This document shows positions 1-6,256 of a stretch of DNA of 19,769 nt, piece by piece. The DNA lies in assembly GCF_028462495.1 (NCBI RefSeq), contig NZ_JAQOWX010000105.1, positions 1 through 19,769 on the forward strand, written 5' to 3'. Positions within the stretch are counted from its first letter, which is position 1; every line of letters begins with the position of its first letter. This DNA comes from Roseateles_E sp005503085 (GTDB taxonomy: Bacteria > Pseudomonadota > Gammaproteobacteria > Burkholderiales > Burkholderiaceae_C). The translations under genes and the position numbers were made by a program. Below the pieces are notes generated by a model. The model was not told where the DNA came from. It saw only the letters and a program-made list of their open reading frames with translations, and ran no database searches.

Positions 1-360
1 GGCGCGGTGGAGCTGGCCGCCTGGTGGCAGGGCGCGGCAGCCGATCCGCTGGCCTGGCAAGGCCTGCGCGGCCGCCCGGTGCTGGCGGCTGCCGGCCTGG
101 CGCAGCCGGAGCGCTTCTTCAAGATGCTGCGCGCCCAGGGCCTGGATGTGCTGCCCCTGCCCCTGCCCGACCACCACGACTTCAGCACGCTGCCCTGGCC
201 GGCCGACACCGCCGAGGTCTTGCTGACCGAGAAGGACGCGGTCAAGCTGCGGCCCGAGCGCCTGGGCCGCACCCGGGTCTGGGTGGTGGCGCTAGACTTC
301 AGGCCCGACGACTCCTTTGAGCGCGCGCTGCAGCAAGCCTTGCAGGCGCTGCCGAGATAA
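1..360 (+). CDS. lpxK: Tetraacyldisaccharide 4'-kinase LpxK, C-terminal part (5' end outside window)
   Basis: LpxK phosphorylates the 4' position of the tetraacyldisaccharide-1-phosphate precursor of lipid A, at the cytoplasmic face of the inner membrane. Only the last 119 or so codons are here. The reading frame is open from base 1, so the start lies to the left. Family features visible in this C-terminal domain are the segment AAAGLAQPERFFKMLRAQGL, then PLPDHHDFSTLPWP, then LLTEKDAVKL, and the ending VWVVALDF, all typical of LpxK. The stop is followed 8 bp later by the Trm112-like gene, and kdsB comes after that. The order lpxK, ycaR-type gene, kdsB is a common lipopolysaccharide cluster in proteobacteria. 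The P-loop of LpxK is N-terminal and therefore not visible. Confidence 0.93.
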   Translation, partial: GAVELAAWWQGAAADPLAWQGLRGRPVLAAAGLAQPERFFKMLRAQGLDVLPLPLPDHHDFSTLPWPADTAEVLLTEKDAVKLRPERLGRTRVWVVALDFRPDDSFERALQQALQALPR

Positions 361-368
361 CGATAGCT

Positions 369-563
369 ATGGACATCCGATTGCTGGAAATGCTGGTCTG
401 CCCGATTTGCAAAGGGCCTCTGGAGCATCAGCGCAGCGGCGACGGCAGCCGGGGCAGCGACCGCGAGCTGATCTGCCATGCCGACCGCCTGGCCTTCCCG
501 GTGCGCGACGGCATCCCGGTGATGCTGGAGAGCGAGGCCCGGGTGCTGGACGCGCCGCAATGA
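369..563 (+). CDS. Trm112 family small protein (YcaR/UPF0434 type)
   Basis: This is a 64-residue protein of the Trm112/UPF0434 family. It opens with MDIRLLEMLVCPICKGPLE, where Cys11 and Cys14 form a CPxC knuckle, and continues to ELICHADRLAFPVRDGIPVM, the family's second signature. Length is normal for the family. Eukaryotic Trm112 activates methyltransferases; the role of the short bacterial versions next to kdsB is not settled, so I assign no reaction. Only one further cysteine (Cys36) is present, so a complete four-cysteine zinc site is not evident. The stop codon overlaps the kdsB start in an ATGA, which suggests translational coupling. It sits 8 bp after lpxK and is probably in the same transcript. 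Confidence 0.9.
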   Translation: MDIRLLEMLVCPICKGPLEHQRSGDGSRGSDRELICHADRLAFPVRDGIPVMLESEARVLDAPQ

Positions 564-1312
564 GCGAGGGCTTCACGGTCATCGTGCCGGCCCGGTTGGC
601 CTCGACCCGGCTGCCCAACAAGCCGCTGGCCGATATCGGCGGCCTGCCGATGATTGTGCGGGTCGCGCAGCGCGCGGCGCTGTCGCAGGCCCGCGAGGTG
701 GTGGTCGCAAGCGACGCGCCCGAGGTGCTGGCGGCCTGCCAGGCCCATGGCGTGCGTGCGCTGCTGACCCGGGCCGATCATGCCTCGGGCAGCGACCGGC
801 TGGCCGAAGCCTGCGAGCAGCTGGGGCTGGACGGCAGCGATCTGGTGGTCAATGTGCAGGGCGACGAGCCGCTGATCGCGCCAGCCATGATCGACGCCTG
901 CGCCGCGCTGCTGCGCGAGCGCGCAGACTGCGTGATGAGCACGGTGGCTCATACGCTGGAAGATGCTGCCGAGTTCGCCAACCCGAATGTGGTCAAGCTG
1001 GTGACCGATGCGCGCGGCACGGCGCTGTACTTCTCGCGCGCGCCGATCCCCTGCTGGCGCGACGGGGCAGGCCCCAGGCCCGGCTCGGCGCTGCGCCATG
1101 TCGGCCTGTACGCCTACCAGGCCGGCTTTCTGCGCCGCTTCCCGGGCCTGGCAGCCAGCCCGCTGGAGCAGATCGAGTCGCTGGAGCAGCTGCGCGTGCT
1201 CTGGCATGGCGAGCGGATCGCGGTGCACATCAGCGCCGAGCGCCCGGGGCCGGGTGTCGACACGCCCGAGGATCTGGCGCGGGTGCGCGCCCTGGTTGCC
1301 GCCGGCGCCTGA
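560..1312 (+). CDS. kdsB: 3-deoxy-manno-octulosonate cytidylyltransferase (CMP-Kdo synthetase)
   Basis: This enzyme activates Kdo with CTP to CMP-Kdo for lipopolysaccharide inner-core synthesis in the cytoplasm. The 250-residue product has the nucleotidyltransferase N-terminus FTVIVPARLASTRLPNKPL (residues 5-23), the VNVQGDEPLI motif (98-106), YFSRAPIP (157-164), RHVGLYAYQ (179-187) and the C-terminal PGVDTPEDL (231-239). Length matches the family. The ATG at 560 is chosen because the homologous N-terminus begins there and it overlaps the upstream stop as ATGA. The frame is open further upstream to 317, but that extension runs through the Trm112 gene and shows no family sequence. It completes the lpxK, Trm112-like, kdsB cluster. 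Confidence 0.96.
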   Translation: MSEGFTVIVPARLASTRLPNKPLADIGGLPMIVRVAQRAALSQAREVVVASDAPEVLAACQAHGVRALLTRADHASGSDRLAEACEQLGLDGSDLVVNVQGDEPLIAPAMIDACAALLRERADCVMSTVAHTLEDAAEFANPNVVKLVTDARGTALYFSRAPIPCWRDGAGPRPGSALRHVGLYAYQAGFLRRFPGLAASPLEQIESLEQLRVLWHGERIAVHISAERPGPGVDTPEDLARVRALVAAGA

Positions 1313-1368
1313 GTTACAAGGGCGTGACAAGCGCGGCCCGCGTCAGCCGGGCGTAGGCCCCGCCATGC

Positions 1369-1374
1369 TATCCT
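1369..1374 (+). promoter_or_regulatory. Possible -10 element for adk (TATCCT)
   Basis: The 132 bp between kdsB and adk contains the hexamer TATCCT about 70 bp before the adk start. No convincing -35 box lies 16-18 bp upstream. The call rests only on the hexamer and on its position in the sole gap where adk could have its own promoter. The same hexamer sits just before the DUF72 gene at 15801. adk could equally be read through from kdsB. Confidence 0.25.
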
Positions 1375-1444
1375 CGCCCGCAGTTTGCAAGGGCGACTTC
1401 CTTCACGGCAGGCCGCCCTTTCCATTGAAAATCGAGGAGACCCC

Positions 1445-2098
1445 GTGCGACTGATTCTTCTTGGCGCCCCCGGCGCTGGCAAAGGCACCCAAGCCGCTTT
1501 CATCTGCCAAAAGTTCGGCATCCCGCAGATTTCCACCGGCGATATGCTGCGTGCCGCCGTCAAGGCCGGCACCGAAATGGGGCTGGCCGCCAAGAAGGTG
1601 ATGGATTCGGGCGCCCTGGTCGGCGACGACATCATCATCGGTCTGGTCAAGGAGCGCATTGCGCAAGCCGACTGCGCCAAGGGCTTTCTGTTCGACGGTT
1701 TCCCGCGCACCATCCCGCAGGCCGATGCGATGAAGGCCGCCGGCGTCAAGCTCGACTTCGTGCTGGAGATCGATGTGCCGCACAGCGCCATCATCGAGCG
1801 CATGAGCGGCCGCCGCGTCCATGTGGCCTCGGGCCGCACCTATCACGTCAAGTTCAACCCGCCCAAGGTCGAGGGCAAGGATGACACCACCGGCGAGGAT
1901 CTGATCCTGCGCGAGGACGACAAGGAAGAGACCGTCAAGAAGCGCCTGGACGTCTACCAGGCGCAGACTCGCCCGCTGGTCGACTACTACTCGCAGTGGG
2001 CCGCCTCGGGCGATGCCAACGCGCCGCAGTACCGCCGCATCGAAGGTCTGGGCTCGGTCGACGAGATCACCGCACGCGCGCTGGCCGCGCTCGGCTGA
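1445..2098 (+). CDS. adk: Adenylate kinase
   Basis: Adk interconverts ATP plus AMP and two ADP in the cytoplasm. The 217-residue protein starts MRLILLGAPGAGKGTQAAF with the P-loop at residues 7-15. It continues with STGDMLR (30-36), the AMP-site FDGFPRT (83-89), and a long LID from about residue 121 that lacks the zinc cysteines of Gram-positive forms. The segment DDKEETVKKRL (158-168) is typical of long-type bacterial Adk. I chose the GTG at 1445 because GAGGAG lies 5 bp upstream (1434-1439) and the protein family begins exactly there. The frame extends upstream to 1385 but that part is not family sequence. A strong terminator follows at 2119. Confidence 0.97.
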   Translation: MRLILLGAPGAGKGTQAAFICQKFGIPQISTGDMLRAAVKAGTEMGLAAKKVMDSGALVGDDIIIGLVKERIAQADCAKGFLFDGFPRTIPQADAMKAAGVKLDFVLEIDVPHSAIIERMSGRRVHVASGRTYHVKFNPPKVEGKDDTTGEDLILREDDKEETVKKRLDVYQAQTRPLVDYYSQWAASGDANAPQYRRIEGLGSVDEITARALAALG

Positions 2099-2118
2099 AG
2101 CCGCCAACCAGACCCGAC

Positions 2119-2145
2119 AAAGCCGCTGTTCAGCGGCTTTTTCTT
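2119..2145 (+). terminator. Rho-independent terminator after adk
   Basis: The arms AAAGCCGCT (2119-2127) and AGCGGCTTT (2132-2140) are perfectly complementary around a four-base loop. They are followed by a T-rich tract (TTTTTCTT, counting the last Ts of the arm). The hairpin lies 20 bp after the adk stop, so adk transcription very likely ends here and the dehydrogenase gene needs its own promoter. Confidence 0.9.
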
Positions 2146-2154
2146 AATCGACAA

Positions 2155-2175
2155 TTGACGTTTACGTCAACGTAA
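2155..2175. promoter_or_regulatory. Overlapping palindromes upstream of the dehydrogenase gene; candidate operator
   Basis: TTGACGT-TT-ACGTCAA (2155-2170) is a perfect 7+7 bp inverted repeat. It overlaps a second one, TTACG-TCAA-CGTAA (2162-2175). Both share the ACGT core. They lie 17-38 bp before the ATG at 2193 and just after the adk terminator, where a regulator of this gene would bind. From memory, ACGT-centred palindromes of this shape are the sites of LiuR, a MerR-family regulator of branched-chain amino acid and acyl-CoA degradation genes. That assignment is an inference. Confidence 0.6.
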
Positions 2176-2192
2176 TCCAAACAGGAGACTTT

Positions 2193-2951
2193 ATGGACAT
2201 CGCAGGCAAGGTATTCATCGTGACCGGCGGCGCGTCGGGCCTGGGCGAAGGCACGGCCCGCATGCTGGCGCGCGAGGGCGCGATGGTCGTGATCGCCGAT
2301 CTGCAGGTCGAGCGCGGCGAGGCCCTGGCCAAGGAGTTGCACGGCGCCTTCGTCAAGGCCGATGTCAGCCAGGAGGCCGATGGCCAGGCGGTCGTCGCCA
2401 AGGCCGTTTCGATGGGCAAGCTGATGGGCCTGGTCAACTGCGCCGGCATCGCGCCGGCCGCCAAGACGGTGGGCAAGGAAGGCGCCCATGCGCTGGCCTT
2501 GTTCAGCAAGGTCGTGACCGTCAATCTGATCGGCAGCTTCAACATGATCCGCCTGGCCGCCGAGGCCATGAGCAAGAACGAGCCCGAGAGCACCGGCGAG
2601 CGCGGCGTGCTGATCTCGACCGCGTCGGTGGCTGCCTATGACGGTCAGATCGGCCAGGCGGCCTATGCGGCCTCCAAGGGCGGCGTGGTCGGCATGACCC
2701 TGCCGATCGCCCGCGATCTGGCGCGCAACGGCATCCGCAATATGACCATCGCGCCGGGCATCTTCGGCACGCCGATGCTGTTCGGCATGCCGCAGGAGGT
2801 GCAGGACGCACTGGCCGCCGGCGTGCCCTTCCCGTCCCGCCTGGGCACGCCCGAGGACTATGCCAAGCTGGTGCACCAGATCGTCACCAACGAGATGCTC
2901 AACGGCGAGGTGATACGCCTGGACGGTGCGATCCGGCTGGCGCCGAAGTAA
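2193..2951 (+). CDS. Short-chain dehydrogenase, 3-hydroxyacyl-CoA dehydrogenase type 2 (HSD17B10-like)
   Basis: This is a classical SDR of 252 residues. The Rossmann motif TGGASGLG is at residues 11-18, NCAG at 82-85, the catalytic Ser145, and YAASK with Tyr158 and Lys162. The N-terminus (GKVFIVTGGASGLGEGTARM) and the segments NCAGIAPAAKT, RGVLISTASVAAYDGQIGQA and APGIFGTPM resemble the human HSD17B10 and bacterial 3-hydroxy-2-methylbutyryl-CoA dehydrogenase group. These enzymes oxidise 3-hydroxyacyl-CoA with NAD+ in isoleucine and fatty acid breakdown. The exact substrate is inferred. An AGGAGA ribosome site at 2183-2188 precedes the ATG. The gene stands alone between two terminators, and a palindromic candidate operator precedes it. 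The family call is firm, the substrate less so. Confidence 0.88.
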   Translation: MDIAGKVFIVTGGASGLGEGTARMLAREGAMVVIADLQVERGEALAKELHGAFVKADVSQEADGQAVVAKAVSMGKLMGLVNCAGIAPAAKTVGKEGAHALALFSKVVTVNLIGSFNMIRLAAEAMSKNEPESTGERGVLISTASVAAYDGQIGQAAYAASKGGVVGMTLPIARDLARNGIRNMTIAPGIFGTPMLFGMPQEVQDALAAGVPFPSRLGTPEDYAKLVHQIVTNEMLNGEVIRLDGAIRLAPK

Positions 2952-2971
2952 GCCGCGCGCTCGAGCAAAAG

Positions 2972-2997
2972 AAAACGGCCTCCGAGGAGGCCGTTTG
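2972..2997. terminator. Bidirectional terminator between the dehydrogenase and TPR genes
   Basis: AAACGGCCTC (2973-2982) pairs perfectly with GAGGCCGTTT (2987-2996) around a CGAG loop. On the minus strand the hairpin is followed by TTTTCTTTT, a good tract to end the TPR transcript, whose stop is at 3017. On the plus strand the T run is short (TTTG) but still serviceable for the dehydrogenase gene ending at 2951. Its position between two converging genes fits a shared terminator. Confidence 0.85.
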
Positions 2998-3016
2998 TCA
3001 TGCTTCGGGCAAGGCC

Positions 3017-4267
3017 TTACTTCTTGGCACTGCGCGAATGGATGGTCCACAGGCGTGCCAGCTCGGCCGCGCCGTCATTGCCCTTGACGCCGCGCCAGGC
3101 GGTCTGGGCCTTGGCGATGTCACCGGCCGTGAACAGGGCCAGACCCTGATACAGCTTGGCATCGTCGGGACGCTTCAGATTGCCCTTGGCGATGCCGGCC
3201 TCGACCAGCTTCAGGCCATGGGCGGCCTCGCCACGGAAGACCTGGGCCAGACCCAGCGACACCAGGGCGTCGCCTTCCTTGGCCGCTTCGGCGGCCTGCT
3301 CGGCGCCCGCCTGGGCGGCCTTGGCCTCGCCGATGCGCTTGACCATCAGGTCCAGCAGACGCTTGTGGCGCGCACCTTCGGCGCCCTGACCCAGCACATT
3401 GGCGGCCAGACCCTTCTCAACGACCTGCTTGCCCTCTTCCGGATAACCGGCCTGGGCGGCCAGCTGGGCCATCTCCATATAGTCGTGTGCATCGCGCCTC
3501 TTGCCCGGCGCCCGCTTCAGACGGAACACGTCCAGGCCGAAGCGCGGCGAGTAGCCCCGCTTCTGCGGCAGGCCGCCGAGGATCTGGGCCCTCAGCTCCT
3601 TGCGCGGGTAGTAGTTCAGCAGCTTCTCGGTGGCCAGGGCTTCGGTGGCGGCGTCGTTCTTCTTCTGTGCCGCGTAGAGCAGCAGATTGAGCTTGTCCTG
3701 CGACGGCGCCTTGCCGGCACGCTCGTCGGCCTGCACCTCGGCCAGCGTGTCCTTCAGCACGGCCGTCATATCGCCGGACTTGAACTGGGCCTGCTGCTGC
3801 ACCGTCTTCATCGTGCCGCTCGTGCCGCCGGCGGCAAAGTACTTGTTGGCCCACTCCAGCGCCTTCGGCGCATTGTTGGCGCGCAGATAGGTGCCGGCCA
3901 CGGCCTCCATGTACTGCAGCTGCTGCGCAGCGGCCAGGCGGGGCCTCAGCACCTCGAAGGCACGGGCCATCGAATCGGGATCATTGGCGCCCATCGCGGC
4001 CGAGAAGCGCGTGCCCTCGATCGCGTTGTTCTCGGCGGCGGTGCGGCCCGACACGCCCTCGGCGTCACGCACCTTGGCCAGCGCTTCCTTGAACTTGCCG
4101 CTCTTGATCAGCGCACCGGCATCCTTCAGGTGCTTGCCCACCTCGGGGCGCACCGACTCGGCCTGGGCTGCAGCGCTGGCGAAACCCAGCTCGCCCTGCG
4201 GCGCGGCGCCGAACACAAAGGCCGCGGTGCCGACAGCGACGCTGGCGAGGGTCTTGAACTTCATCAT
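3017..4267 (-). CDS. Secreted TPR-like repeat protein, last gene of the TonB-ExbBD cluster
   Basis: This 416-residue protein has a signal peptide: MMKFKTLASVAVGTAAFVFG is hydrophobic after two lysines, with a likely cleavage in the Ala-rich stretch near residue 36. It is therefore predicted periplasmic. The rest is helical, with tetratricopeptide-like repeats recognisable at about residues 50-70 (AGALIKSGKFKEALAKVRDA), 125-147, 267-287, 338-362 and 370-394 (LYQGLALFTAGDIAKAQTAW). I know no enzyme activity for it. It follows exbD2 on the same strand, so a role with the TonB system, such as a scaffold for an outer-membrane receptor, is an inference from position. The start has AGGAG 6 bp upstream. 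A terminator lies only a few bases before that ribosome site, so expression probably depends on read-through. Confidence 0.8.
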   Translation of the reverse strand: MMKFKTLASVAVGTAAFVFGAAPQGELGFASAAAQAESVRPEVGKHLKDAGALIKSGKFKEALAKVRDAEGVSGRTAAENNAIEGTRFSAAMGANDPDSMARAFEVLRPRLAAAQQLQYMEAVAGTYLRANNAPKALEWANKYFAAGGTSGTMKTVQQQAQFKSGDMTAVLKDTLAEVQADERAGKAPSQDKLNLLLYAAQKKNDAATEALATEKLLNYYPRKELRAQILGGLPQKRGYSPRFGLDVFRLKRAPGKRRDAHDYMEMAQLAAQAGYPEEGKQVVEKGLAANVLGQGAEGARHKRLLDLMVKRIGEAKAAQAGAEQAAEAAKEGDALVSLGLAQVFRGEAAHGLKLVEAGIAKGNLKRPDDAKLYQGLALFTAGDIAKAQTAWRGVKGNDGAAELARLWTIHSRSAKK

Positions 4268-4281
4268 TGCATTCTCCTAAG

Positions 4282-4314
4282 AAAAAAACGCGCCGCCCTT
4301 GCGGGCAGCGCGTT
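4282..4314 (-). terminator. Terminator or attenuator between exbD2 and the TPR gene
   Basis: Read on the minus strand, AACGCGC and GCGCGTT (4308-4314 and 4287-4293) enclose GCCC/GGGC with one mismatch and a four-base loop. Seven Ts follow (4288-4282). This is a textbook intrinsic terminator after exbD2. The AGGAG of the TPR gene starts only 3 bases after the T run, so there is no room for a promoter downstream of it. A second copy of the hairpin (4373-4400) sits in the duplicated segment without its T tract. Confidence 0.85.
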
Positions 4315-4371
4315 CGTTCGATCATGCCTGCATCAGTCGATGAACTGCTCGTTGCCGACCATGCCCATCTT
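4287..4371. repeat. 85 bp exact direct repeat, copy 1
   Basis: These 85 bases are identical to 4373-4457. This copy holds the terminator hairpin and the last codons of exbD2, including its stop, then breaks off at the N at 4372. It is best explained as the end of one contig overlapping the start of the next, not as a biological repeat. Confidence 0.95.
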
Positions 4372-4372
4372 N
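4372..4372. other. Single ambiguous base (N), probable contig join
   Basis: The only non-ACGT base in the window separates the two identical 85 bp copies exactly. The right-hand copy starts two As into what is a seven-A run in the left-hand copy, a typical place for a short-read contig to stop. It is inferred to be a scaffolding join with an unmerged overlap. Confidence 0.9.
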
Positions 4373-4457
4373 AACGCGCCGCCCTTGCGGGCAGCGCGTT
4401 CGTTCGATCATGCCTGCATCAGTCGATGAACTGCTCGTTGCCGACCATGCCCATCTT
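4373..4457. repeat. 85 bp exact direct repeat, copy 2
   Basis: This copy is identical to 4287-4371. It is the one that continues into the complete exbD2 gene. If the copies are collapsed, the spacing from the exbD2 stop to the TPR start shrinks from 151 to 65 bp. Confidence 0.95.
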
Positions 4458-4850
4458 CTTGACGCCGAGCCGCTGAGCCGCCGCCATCACCGCCGCCACA
4501 TTGCCGTACTCGACCAGCTTGTTGGGCTTGATGTGGATCTCGGACTGGTCCGGCTCCGCTGCGATCTCGGCCAGCTTGGCCTCGACGGCCGCATGATTGG
4601 CCAGCGCCACGCCGTCCCAGCTGACCGTGCCGTCGAAGTCGATGAAGACCTCGTGCACCACAGGCTCCTTGGTCGGTGGCGGCGGGTTGCCCGCCGGCAT
4701 GTCCAGGTTCACCGAGTGCAGCTGGATCGGGATGGTGATGATCAGCATCACCAGCAGCACCAGCATCACATCGATCAGCGGCGTGGTGTTGACGTCCAGC
4801 ATCACCTCGGGTTCGTCACCACCGGACGAGCTGCCTACATTCATTCCCAT
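4419..4850 (-). CDS. exbD: ExbD biopolymer transport protein, second copy (ExbD2)
   Basis: This is a 143-residue ExbD/TolR family protein of the inner-membrane proton-driven motor that energises TonB. The N-terminus MGMNVGSSSGGDEPEVM is cytoplasmic. NTTPLIDVMLVLLVMLIITI (21-40) is the single membrane helix with the conserved proton-path Asp27. A periplasmic domain follows, containing EVFIDFDGTVSWDG and SEIHIKPN. A proline-rich stretch (NPPPPTKEP) links helix and domain, which the first copy lacks. The gene lies 16 bp after exbD1, with GAGGAG before its ATG. Xanthomonas also has two exbD genes after tonB-exbB, so tandem copies are known. The last codons are also present in the duplicated segment, but the gene itself is intact. 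Confidence 0.94.
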   Translation of the reverse strand: MGMNVGSSSGGDEPEVMLDVNTTPLIDVMLVLLVMLIITIPIQLHSVNLDMPAGNPPPPTKEPVVHEVFIDFDGTVSWDGVALANHAAVEAKLAEIAAEPDQSEIHIKPNKLVEYGNVAAVMAAAQRLGVKKMGMVGNEQFID

Positions 4851-4866
4851 GCTCTAGCTCCTCGCC

Positions 4867-5295
4867 TCAACCACCGCGCGCCGGAGGCTCGGTGACGAAG
4901 CTGATCTTCACGATGCCCGCGCGCTGGCAGGCCACCATCACGCGCCCCACCGATTCGTAGCGCGACTTCTCGTCGCCACGGATATGCACTTCGGGCTGCG
5001 GGTCAAGCACCGACACCTTCTTCAGTCGTGCCACCAGCGCTTCGCTGTCCGGCACCAGGGCGGTGTTCCAGTAGACGTCGCCGTCCTTGGTCACCGCCAG
5101 CTCGATATTTTCCGGTTTGGTCACGCGCACGACATTGGTCTCTTTGGGCAGAGACAAGGTCACCGATTGCGTCACCACCGGAATGGTGATGAGGAAGATG
5201 ATCAACAGCACCAACATCACGTCCACGAGGGGCGTGGTGTTGATGGTCGAGACCACTTCGTCATCGCCGGAAGAGGATCCGACGTTCATGCCCAT
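4867..5295 (-). CDS. exbD: ExbD biopolymer transport protein, first copy (ExbD1)
   Basis: This is a 142-residue ExbD/TolR family protein. It begins MGMNVGSSSGDDEVVSTINT, nearly the same as the second copy. The membrane helix TTPLVDVMLVLLIIFLITIP carries the conserved Asp25. The periplasmic part ends with PQPEVHIRGDEKSRYESVGR and a C-terminal KISFVTEP. With ExbB it forms the pentamer-dimer channel that couples proton flow to TonB movement. It starts 25 bp after exbB, and GGAG stands 8 bp before the ATG. The shared N-terminus and different periplasmic domains suggest an old gene duplication with separate partners. Confidence 0.94.
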   Translation of the reverse strand: MGMNVGSSSGDDEVVSTINTTPLVDVMLVLLIIFLITIPVVTQSVTLSLPKETNVVRVTKPENIELAVTKDGDVYWNTALVPDSEALVARLKKVSVLDPQPEVHIRGDEKSRYESVGRVMVACQRAGIVKISFVTEPPARGG

Positions 5296-5320
5296 GATTA
5301 ATGCTCCGGGTCGAAGCGGC

Positions 5321-6166
5321 TTAGCGCTTGGCGACCGAACGGTTGCCCATCAGCACGCCGTGCAGGTCGGCAGCGAAGGCACGCACCTGGCCCATCACGG
5401 CCTTGTTGCGGTTGACCAGCCAGTTGTAGCCCAGCACGGCCGGCACGGCCACGCCCAGACCGATGGCGGTCATGATCAGCGCTTCACCCACCGGGCCGGC
5501 GACCTTGTCGATCGAAGCCTGGCCGGCCACACCGATGGCGGTCAGCGCTTGCAGAATGCCCCACACCGTGCCGAACAGGCCGATGAACGGCGAGGTCGAA
5601 CCGACGGTGGCCAGGAAGCCCAGGCCGGTCTGCACGCGGCTGTTGACTTCGCCGACAGCGCGCTCGACGTTCATCGTCACCCAGCTGCTGTGGTCGATGT
5701 TCTCGGTCAGCGCGCCCTCATGGTGCTCGGAGGCCTCGATGGCCGACTCGGCGATGAAGCGGAATGCGCTGCCTTCCTTCAGGCCCTTGACGCCTTCAGC
5801 CAGGCTGGCCTTCTTGAAGAAGGTCACGCGCACGCTCTTGGCTTCGGTCGCCAGCTTCTGGGTGTCCCACAGCTTGGTGATCAGGATGTACCAGCTGCCC
5901 ATGGACATGATGACCAGCAGCAGCAGCACGCCCTTGGACACGGCATCGCCGTGGTCGATCATGGCCTTCAGGCCATAGGGGTTCTCGGCCGGCTCGGCCT
6001 TGGCGGCGGGAGCGGCCGGGGCGGCAGCGTCAACCGCTGCGGGCGCAGCGGTTTCCACCGGTGCGGAGGCGGCGTCAGCGGCTTGGGCGTGAGCGGCCAG
6101 AGGGGATGCAGCCAGGGTCGCGGCAAATGCGATTGCGGCGAACAGGCCGGAGATACGAGAGATCAT
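5321..6166 (-). CDS. exbB: ExbB / MotA-TolQ-ExbB proton channel family protein
   Basis: This 281-residue protein is the pentameric channel subunit of the TonB motor in the inner membrane. Residues 1-29 look like a cleavable signal peptide (ending AAHAQA). An Ala/Pro-rich periplasmic linker follows at about 30-62. Three membrane helices come next, at about 79-99 (LLLLVIMSMGSWYILITKLW), 181-208 and 229-251. Thr200 in FIGLFGTVWGI and Thr233 in IMTAIGLGVAVPA match the conserved channel threonines. The extended, signal-bearing N-terminus is the longer ExbB type seen in many proteobacteria. TAGGAG lies 8 bp before the ATG. It stands 90 bp after tonB and 25 bp before exbD1 in one operon. Confidence 0.94.
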   Translation of the reverse strand: MISRISGLFAAIAFAATLAASPLAAHAQAADAASAPVETAAPAAVDAAAPAAPAAKAEPAENPYGLKAMIDHGDAVSKGVLLLLVIMSMGSWYILITKLWDTQKLATEAKSVRVTFFKKASLAEGVKGLKEGSAFRFIAESAIEASEHHEGALTENIDHSSWVTMNVERAVGEVNSRVQTGLGFLATVGSTSPFIGLFGTVWGILQALTAIGVAGQASIDKVAGPVGEALIMTAIGLGVAVPAVLGYNWLVNRNKAVMGQVRAFAADLHGVLMGNRSVAKR

Positions 6167-6256
6167 GGAGTCAACTCCTACGCAATAGAGATCGAGAGAT
6201 CGGTTGTCGGTTGAGAGGCACCGGGGCGGGCCGGTTGCCAGGAAATGGGGTCTTGC

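Noticed and set aside
317..559. Upstream extension of kdsB
   Set aside because: It runs through the Trm112-like gene in another frame and has no family sequence; the ATGA overlap marks the true start.
4373..4400. A second terminator hairpin upstream of the first
   Set aside because: It lies within the duplicated 85 bp and lacks the T tract; it is most likely an assembly copy.
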